This document shows, piece after piece, positions 59,359 through 64,000 of a DNA stretch of 64,000 nucleotides. The notes under the pieces are model-generated. The model did not search any database. It saw only the letters and a program-made list of their open reading frames with translations, and had not been told where the DNA came from. Every line of letters starts with the position of its first letter. Position 1 is the stretch's first letter. Source of the stretch: G963668605 sp963793625 (GTDB taxonomy: Bacteria; Acidobacteriota; Terriglobia; Bryobacterales; Bryobacteraceae); NCBI GenBank assembly GCA_963793625.1, contig CAWCAT010000005.1, positions 496,001-560,000 of the forward strand. The letters are read 5' to 3'. The position numbers and the translations under genes were made by a program.

Positions 59359-60684
59359 ATGCAAAAAGTCCTTGCAGGTCTGATTCTCTCGTTTGTGGCC
59401 GGCGGGTGCGCTGTCGCCGCCGACGCTCAGGATGCCTGGCCGCGCTGGCGCGGGCCTGAATTCAACGGGGTTGCGCGAGGCGACGCTCCGCTCACCTGGA
59501 GCGACAAGGATCACATCGCATGGAAGACGCAGGTGCCGGGGAAAGGGCATTCCTCTCCGGTGATCTGGGGGAATCGCATCTTCCTGACCACCGCAGTGCC
59601 CACAGGCAATGCACCGGTCGCGGCGCCCGTGGATCCAGCTCCTGCGGGGCGGCGGAGAGGACCGGGTGGGGGCAGCGGACCGCAGGCCGAACAGAAATTG
59701 ATGGTGCTGGCCTTCGACCGCGCAAACGGTAAGCAACTGTGGGAGAAAGTGGCAACCGTGGCCACGCCGCATGAGGGCTTCCACGGGAAGTACGGGAGCT
59801 TTGCCTCCAACTCAGTTGTCGTGGACAGCAAGCACGTGATCGCCTTCTTCGGGTCGCGCGGTGTGTATTGCTATACGCACGACGGAAAGGCGGTATGGGA
59901 GAAGGATTTCGGCATAAAGCTGAGGATGACAATGGCCTTCGGTGAAGGATCGTCGCCCGCGTTGGATGGCGACAAACTGATCCTGTTGTTCGATCACGAA
60001 GGCGACTCGATGCTGGTGGCGTTGGACAAAAACTCCGGCCGCGAACTCTGGCGGACACCGAGGCCGGCCGGCAGTTCCTGGTCCAGCCCGCTGGTGGTCA
60101 CCGTCGGCGGCAAGAAGCAGGTGCTGGTAGCGGCCACCAAGTTCGTGGCCGGATACGACCTGGAGAACGGCAAGCTGATCTGGCAGACCACGGGACTGGG
60201 GCGAAACGTGATCCCGATGCCCGTCGTAGCGGATGGCGTCGCCATCGTGATGAGCGGTTATCAATCGCCTAACCTGCTGGCCATCCGGCTCGGAGGTGAG
60301 GGAGACCTGACGGGAACCGACGCCATACTCTGGCAGAACCAGCGCGGCAATTCTTATACGCCGTCGCCCGTTCTGCACGACGGCAAGCTCTATGTGCTCA
60401 CTGACAACGGCACCATTTCCTGCTTCGATGCCAAGACGGGAAAGGCATTCTACACCCAGGCGCGCCTGCCGAAGAGTTACAGCTTTAAGGCGTCCCCGGT
60501 GGCAGCCAACGGAAAGCTATACCTGTCCACCGAGGACGGCGACGTGGTGGTGTTGAAGATGGGCGAACAGTTCGAGGTGCTGGCCACCAATACGCTGGCC
60601 GATCAAGTATTCCTTGCGTCGCCCGCCATCATGGATGGTGCCATCTACCTGCGGGGGCAGAACACACTTTTCAGCGTGCGGTAA
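59359..60684 (+). CDS. PQQ-like beta-propeller protein, TonB-receptor partner
   Basis: 441 residues. Signal peptide (QKVLAGLILSFVAGGCAVAADA), opener AWPRWRGPEFNGVARG, then an insert rich in Pro, Gly and Arg (PAPAGRRRGPGGGSGPQ, about residues 95-112) and regular blades (ANGKQLWEKVATVATPHEGF, NSGRELWRTPRPAGS, ENGKLIWQTTGLGRN, KTGKAFYTQARLPK). It follows the TonB receptor by 21 bases and has GTGAGG before the ATG. The pairing hints that it binds or processes the ligand of the receptor in the periplasm. Frame intact. Confidence 0.87.
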   Translation: MQKVLAGLILSFVAGGCAVAADAQDAWPRWRGPEFNGVARGDAPLTWSDKDHIAWKTQVPGKGHSSPVIWGNRIFLTTAVPTGNAPVAAPVDPAPAGRRRGPGGGSGPQAEQKLMVLAFDRANGKQLWEKVATVATPHEGFHGKYGSFASNSVVVDSKHVIAFFGSRGVYCYTHDGKAVWEKDFGIKLRMTMAFGEGSSPALDGDKLILLFDHEGDSMLVALDKNSGRELWRTPRPAGSSWSSPLVVTVGGKKQVLVAATKFVAGYDLENGKLIWQTTGLGRNVIPMPVVADGVAIVMSGYQSPNLLAIRLGGEGDLTGTDAILWQNQRGNSYTPSPVLHDGKLYVLTDNGTISCFDAKTGKAFYTQARLPKSYSFKASPVAANGKLYLSTEDGDVVVLKMGEQFEVLATNTLADQVFLASPAIMDGAIYLRGQNTLFSVR

Positions 60685-60722
60685 CGCTGGCGCATTCGAC
60701 TTGTTTGCAGTCCCGCGCCTTG

Positions 60723-62855
60723 TTAGCGCCTCAATCCCACCTGCCGTAAGTCCACCGGTTCGATGCCCATGCCTGGGGCCGGCGAACCGGGCCGGAAACG
60801 GCAGTCCCCCTTGTCCGGATCGACAAACAGCGGGTCAGCGATCTTGCTGTCGCGCTCCATGCCTTCTGCCTTCGCGGAGGTGAGATGCGCCTCGGCCCAT
60901 TTCGGATCGGTCGTGTGCCAGAACAGATTGAAGTTCGTGATGGTCTCCGCGAAGCGCGGATTAGGCCCATCGAGAAAGTTCTTCAGCAAAAACGGGCGCA
61001 ATCCGGATTTTGACGCGAGAAGAATGTTGCGCTCGATTCGCGAGCCGTCAACGGGTATGCCCTCCAGCGTGATAAATCCCCTCGGCTGGAAGAAGCCCGT
61101 CGCATCTATGACGAAATTGTTCAGCACGTGGTTGGTACCCTTACTTGCGATCCCGGTACCCATGCCGCCGCTTCGCAAAACGATGTTCCGCTCTATGGTT
61201 GTGTCGTTCTGATCGTCGTCGCAGCGAATCGCCTCGCACATGTTCGGCGACAGGCAGTCGTGAATGAAGTTCTCTCGAACGCGATTGCCGCCCCCTGTGC
61301 CTGAGACGTAAATCGCATTTCCGTCCCAGAGCTTTTGCATCACGTCATGAATCTCGTTGCGCTCGATGAGGTTGTTTCTTCCGTGAAGAAACTTCTCACG
61401 TTGTTGCCAGGTTGGGCGACGGCCTTCGGCTGGAATCAACTCGGGTCAACCCAAGGCTTCGAGTTCATGCCAGCGGATCGTGCGCCAGCCATCGCCGCGC
61501 CCCTCCTTGTTCCAATTGATCCTGCCGGTGATCATGATAGCGGTGTAATTCAAGTCGTGGATCAGGTTGTTGGCGACCCGGTTCTCGCCACTTTGCCAGA
61601 GGTAAATGGCCGGAGAATGCCACAGGATTTCGCTTACGTGGTGAATGTCGTTTCGCACAACTTCATTGCCGACGCTGACGTCCTTGGTCCCTGGTCCGTA
61701 GCCGGCGATTAGAACGCCTGTGCCTCCGATATGTTCGATGACGGAATCAGAAACGCGGTTTTTGCGTGAATGCAGATCCATGCGGATGGCCCCGCCTCCG
61801 CTTTGAAAAAACCGGCACTTCTCGATCGCGATGTTTTCCGTGCCTCGAAGCCGCAACATCGCGGTCGGGCGGTCAAAAACATCCCAATCATGCTGCAGCG
61901 TGGCACCCATGCGGTCCTTTTCCCATGGCCAGCGGTCTGCGCCGGTGAACGACAGTCCGCGGAACACCAGCCCGCGAACGGGTTTGTCGCGGGGACCGTT
62001 GTAATCGATCTCGCCTTCGATCTTGAGAAGCTCAGTTAGCTGCGGCGCTTCAATCGCCTCCGGTTTGTCAGTGCGCGGCCAGAGATATAGCTTGGCATTC
62101 ACCGTGTCCTGCACCCACTCGCCTGGCTCGTCGAGAGCGTCCAGCGAGTTTTCTATCCAGGCCGTCCCCTTAGTGTTCACGTCCCGCAAGCCCCAGCGGA
62201 TTTTGACCATGTGGTAGCTCGCAGGAATTCGAGTGCGGGCGACCGATGCGCTCTCGTCCACGGATTCCAGTGGCAGAATGTTCAGAACCCAACCGAAGTT
62301 CGGCCGAATAACGAGTTCCACATCCTGCAGGTTGGGCCAGTTCTTGATCGCACCGGGAGGGAAATGCAACGTAAACTTATCAAGTTCGGGCACCGCGCGG
62401 TAATCCTTGGTGGGAGTAAACGGTGCGCTGCGGGCGCGCTGCAGTCGGCCCTGGGAGTCATACAGCGTACGAATTGGCTTTGCAGGTTTGGGCAGGTCGG
62501 TGACCCACAGCCGGCCCTCTTTCTTCCACCCGGTCACAGGAGCGGTGGATGTGAAAACCGGCTTTTCGCCGGGATAAGCCGCGTAAGTGATGGTCCGGCC
62601 TTCGGCAGCCGAGTCCTGCAACCCGAATGTGACGGTATCCTTCAGCCTGTACGTTCCGCCTCGCAAAAGCACCGTGTAATCGCGGTTGGGACTTTTCTTC
62701 TTGGCCTCCCGGATTGCGTCACGTGCGCGGGAGATAGTCGCAAACGGCTTGCCTTGACTGCCGGGGTGTCGGTCATCACCTGAAGGAGAGACGTAGTAGT
62801 CGGCGGCCTGAAGGGTTGTTGCGGTGAGCGCCAATACGAATAAGTGAAGGAGCAT
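60723..62855 (-). CDS. Right-handed parallel beta-helix protein interrupted by an in-frame TGA
   Basis: From ATG 62855: signal peptide (LLHLFVLALTATTLQAA), the domain opener DYYVSPSGDDRHPGSQGKPF, RDYTVLLRGGTYRL, TITYAAYPGEKPVF, then a jelly-roll-like insert and repeated beta-helix rungs (ENIAIEKCRFFQSGGGAIRM, NRVSDSVIEHIGGTGVLIAGYG, NNLIERNEIHDV, DTTIERNIVLRSGG). The frame is one and the same from 62855 to 60723, about 710 codons, except for a single TGA at 61446-61448. Sequence on both sides keeps the family pattern, so a point change or error is likely. Probably an exported polysaccharide lyase or glycosidase-like protein; catalytic residues not identified. Confidence 0.82.
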
Positions 62856-62879
62856 TGAGGATCACGCTATCTCATACGA

Positions 62880-62941
62880 TTGCGTTCCGTCAAGCTTCGA
62901 TATAATCGTCGCTTGCCCGGAGGCTGAAACGAACCCGGGCA
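62880..62941 (+). promoter_or_regulatory. Promoter and leader hairpin of the second beta-helix gene
   Basis: TTGCGT (62880-62885) and a perfect TATAAT (62901-62906) are 15 bases apart. The leader then has a 7-bp inverted repeat TGCCCGG (62914-62920) / CCGGGCA (62935-62941), which ends 9 bases before the ATG at 62951 and may affect translation. Confidence 0.4.
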
Positions 62942-62950
62942 CATAGTTCT

Positions 62951-64000
62951 ATGAAACGTCTTCTGCCGTTATCCCTACTGCTCAGTTCGCTGTGTTTGTG
63001 CCAGACGATTTACGTTTCGCCCTCCGGCCAGGCGGGCTGGTCCGGCCGGCTCGCGGCTCCGAACGCAAACTCTACCGACGGGCCTCTGCCCTCGTTGGAA
63101 GCGGCTCGAGACGCCGTGCGAAAGATAAAAGCGAAAGGTACGGGTCCGATCAACGTACTTGTCCGCAAGGGAACGTACCGGCTGGAGAACCCGTTTGTGC
63201 TTACTCCGGAAGATTCCGGAACGCCGCAGCGGCCAATCAACTACGCTGCGTATCCCGGTGAGCGTCCCGAGATTTGCGGCGCCAGGGTCATCCAGGGCTG
63301 GAAGAAGACCGAAGGTCCGGACTGGAGCGCAGAGGCGCCGGCCAACTGGCAATTCCGTCAGATGTTCGTCAACGGTGCTCGCGCGATTCGGGCCCGCACG
63401 CCCAACTACGGCTTCTATCGCGCACAAGGCCCGAGTTCGCAGGACAAACCTTTCAAGCTCGCTTTCCGAGGGGATGAGATCAAGTCCGAGTGGGCCGGGT
63501 CGGGTGCCGAGGTCATCGGTTACCTGGCGTGGGCGGACTACCGAATGCCAATCGTGTCCGTTGATCAGAATGCCCGCATCGCCACGCTCGGAACCGATCC
63601 CCGGAAGTCCAATCGGGAGGCCGATGCGCGCTATTACATCGAGAACGCTCCGGGAACCCTCGACATGCAGGGTGAGTGGTATCACGACTCCAAGAGAGGT
63701 GTCGTCCTCTATCGTCCTACCTCGACGGACGACATGGCCAGCGCTGTGGTGCTTGCTCCCGTTGCACGGCAACTTCTCCGAATGGAAGGCCGCCCCGAAA
63801 CTGGTGCCTTTATTCGTAATGTGACGTTTCGTGGTCTCACGTTCTGCCATACGGACTGGCAGATCGGACCGGAGGGTGTGGCCAATCGCCAGGGCGCCAC
63901 GGAACGTGAGGTCGGGCCTAAGAAATATCCGCCCACACCTGTTGTTGACGCCATAGGCGTCGAGGACTCCAACTTCGAAAACTGCAAATTCCTACATCAC
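62951..64000 (+). CDS. Right-handed parallel beta-helix protein, 3' partial
   Basis: The frame is open from ATG 62951 to the window end (350 codons, no stop). Signal peptide (KRLLPLSLLLSSLCLC), then IYVSPSGQAGWSGRLAAPN, ARDAVRKIKAKGTGPINVLV, RKGTYRLENPFVL, INYAAYPGERPEI, QGWKKTEGPDWSAE, and late in the window NVTFRGLTFCHTDWQIG, where beta-helix rungs begin. It shares the YVSPSG, GTYRL, YAAYPGE and GWKK motifs in the same order with the divergent gene at 60723-62855, so they are paralogues. The upstream in-frame codon is TAG, which fixes the start. Likely an exported glycan-active protein. Confidence 0.85.
   Translation, partial: MKRLLPLSLLLSSLCLCQTIYVSPSGQAGWSGRLAAPNANSTDGPLPSLEAARDAVRKIKAKGTGPINVLVRKGTYRLENPFVLTPEDSGTPQRPINYAAYPGERPEICGARVIQGWKKTEGPDWSAEAPANWQFRQMFVNGARAIRARTPNYGFYRAQGPSSQDKPFKLAFRGDEIKSEWAGSGAEVIGYLAWADYRMPIVSVDQNARIATLGTDPRKSNREADARYYIENAPGTLDMQGEWYHDSKRGVVLYRPTSTDDMASAVVLAPVARQLLRMEGRPETGAFIRNVTFRGLTFCHTDWQIGPEGVANRQGATEREVGPKKYPPTPVVDAIGVEDSNFENCKFLHH

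Noticed and set aside
61446..61448. TGA as a selenocysteine codon
   Set aside because: The protein is a beta-helix without redox motif, no SECIS-like hairpin was seen directly after, and flanking residues are ordinary.

Overview
The window looks like a chromosomal piece from an acidobacterium of the Solibacter/Bryobacter type, or a close relative. This is inferred from two very large TonB-dependent receptors with an N-terminal carboxypeptidase-regulatory-like domain, many exported PQQ-like beta-propellers, TAT-exported Gfo/Idh/MocA proteins, right-handed beta-helix proteins, and housekeeping genes of ordinary bacterial type with occasional GTG/TTG starts. No rRNA, phage, transposase or CRISPR array was seen. 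One tRNA gene (tRNA-Lys, CTT) is present.

A major caveat is that many genes are broken by small frameshifts. These include conserved ones (purN, uvrB, a NuoF homologue) and nearly every long gene in 7-19 kb and 51-59 kb. The downstream reading frames resume with intact, family-like sequence, so most lesions are more likely assembly or sequencing indels than true pseudogenes. I list each as one gene and say where the frame moves.

Layout. 1-6.7 kb: purM-purN, a PfkB sugar kinase, an EamA-type exporter, a DUF1697 protein, a zinc-ribbon membrane protein, a 2-hydroxyacid dehydrogenase and a PLP threonine/serine dehydratase. 6.7-9.9 kb: a mutarotase-like protein, a curious octamer-built inverted repeat, a Gfo/Idh/MocA oxidoreductase and a small broken c-type cytochrome followed by a perfect hairpin. 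9.9-16.4 kb: a family 2 glycosyltransferase, a zinc-type MDR enzyme and two tandem YfhO-like membrane proteins. 16.4-24.3 kb: YihY-type protein, uvrB, a DUF2520 protein, two small envelope proteins, a CpsB/YwqE-like phosphatase and an M1 peptidase. 24.3-28.1 kb: TonB receptor and tRNA-Lys. 28.5-33.8 kb: an arsenic operon (arsR remnant, an arsM-arsD fusion frame, arsA, ACR3) plus a tandem universal stress protein.

33.9-51.0 kb is the most interesting part. A minus-strand operon, with most junctions being 4-base ATGA overlaps, encodes an exported beta-propeller, an NHL propeller, an exported ferredoxin, a NapH-like polyferredoxin membrane protein, a NuoE domain fused to two membrane segments, a NuoF homologue with extra ferredoxin domain, and a [2Fe-2S]/GltD-type FAD oxidoreductase. 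Next to it stand a lipoate-protein ligase, an orphan lipoyl carrier (H-protein like) and a CobW-type GTPase, followed by five more PQQ-like propellers. Together this suggests an undescribed membrane-linked redox module that joins NAD(P)H, Fe-S clusters and a protein-bound lipoyl group. The substrate is unknown.

51-64 kb: an FtsX-type ABC exporter with ATPase and a glycosyltransferase, a second TonB receptor paired with a seventh propeller, and two divergent paralogous beta-helix proteins, one with an in-frame TGA and the other running off the window end.
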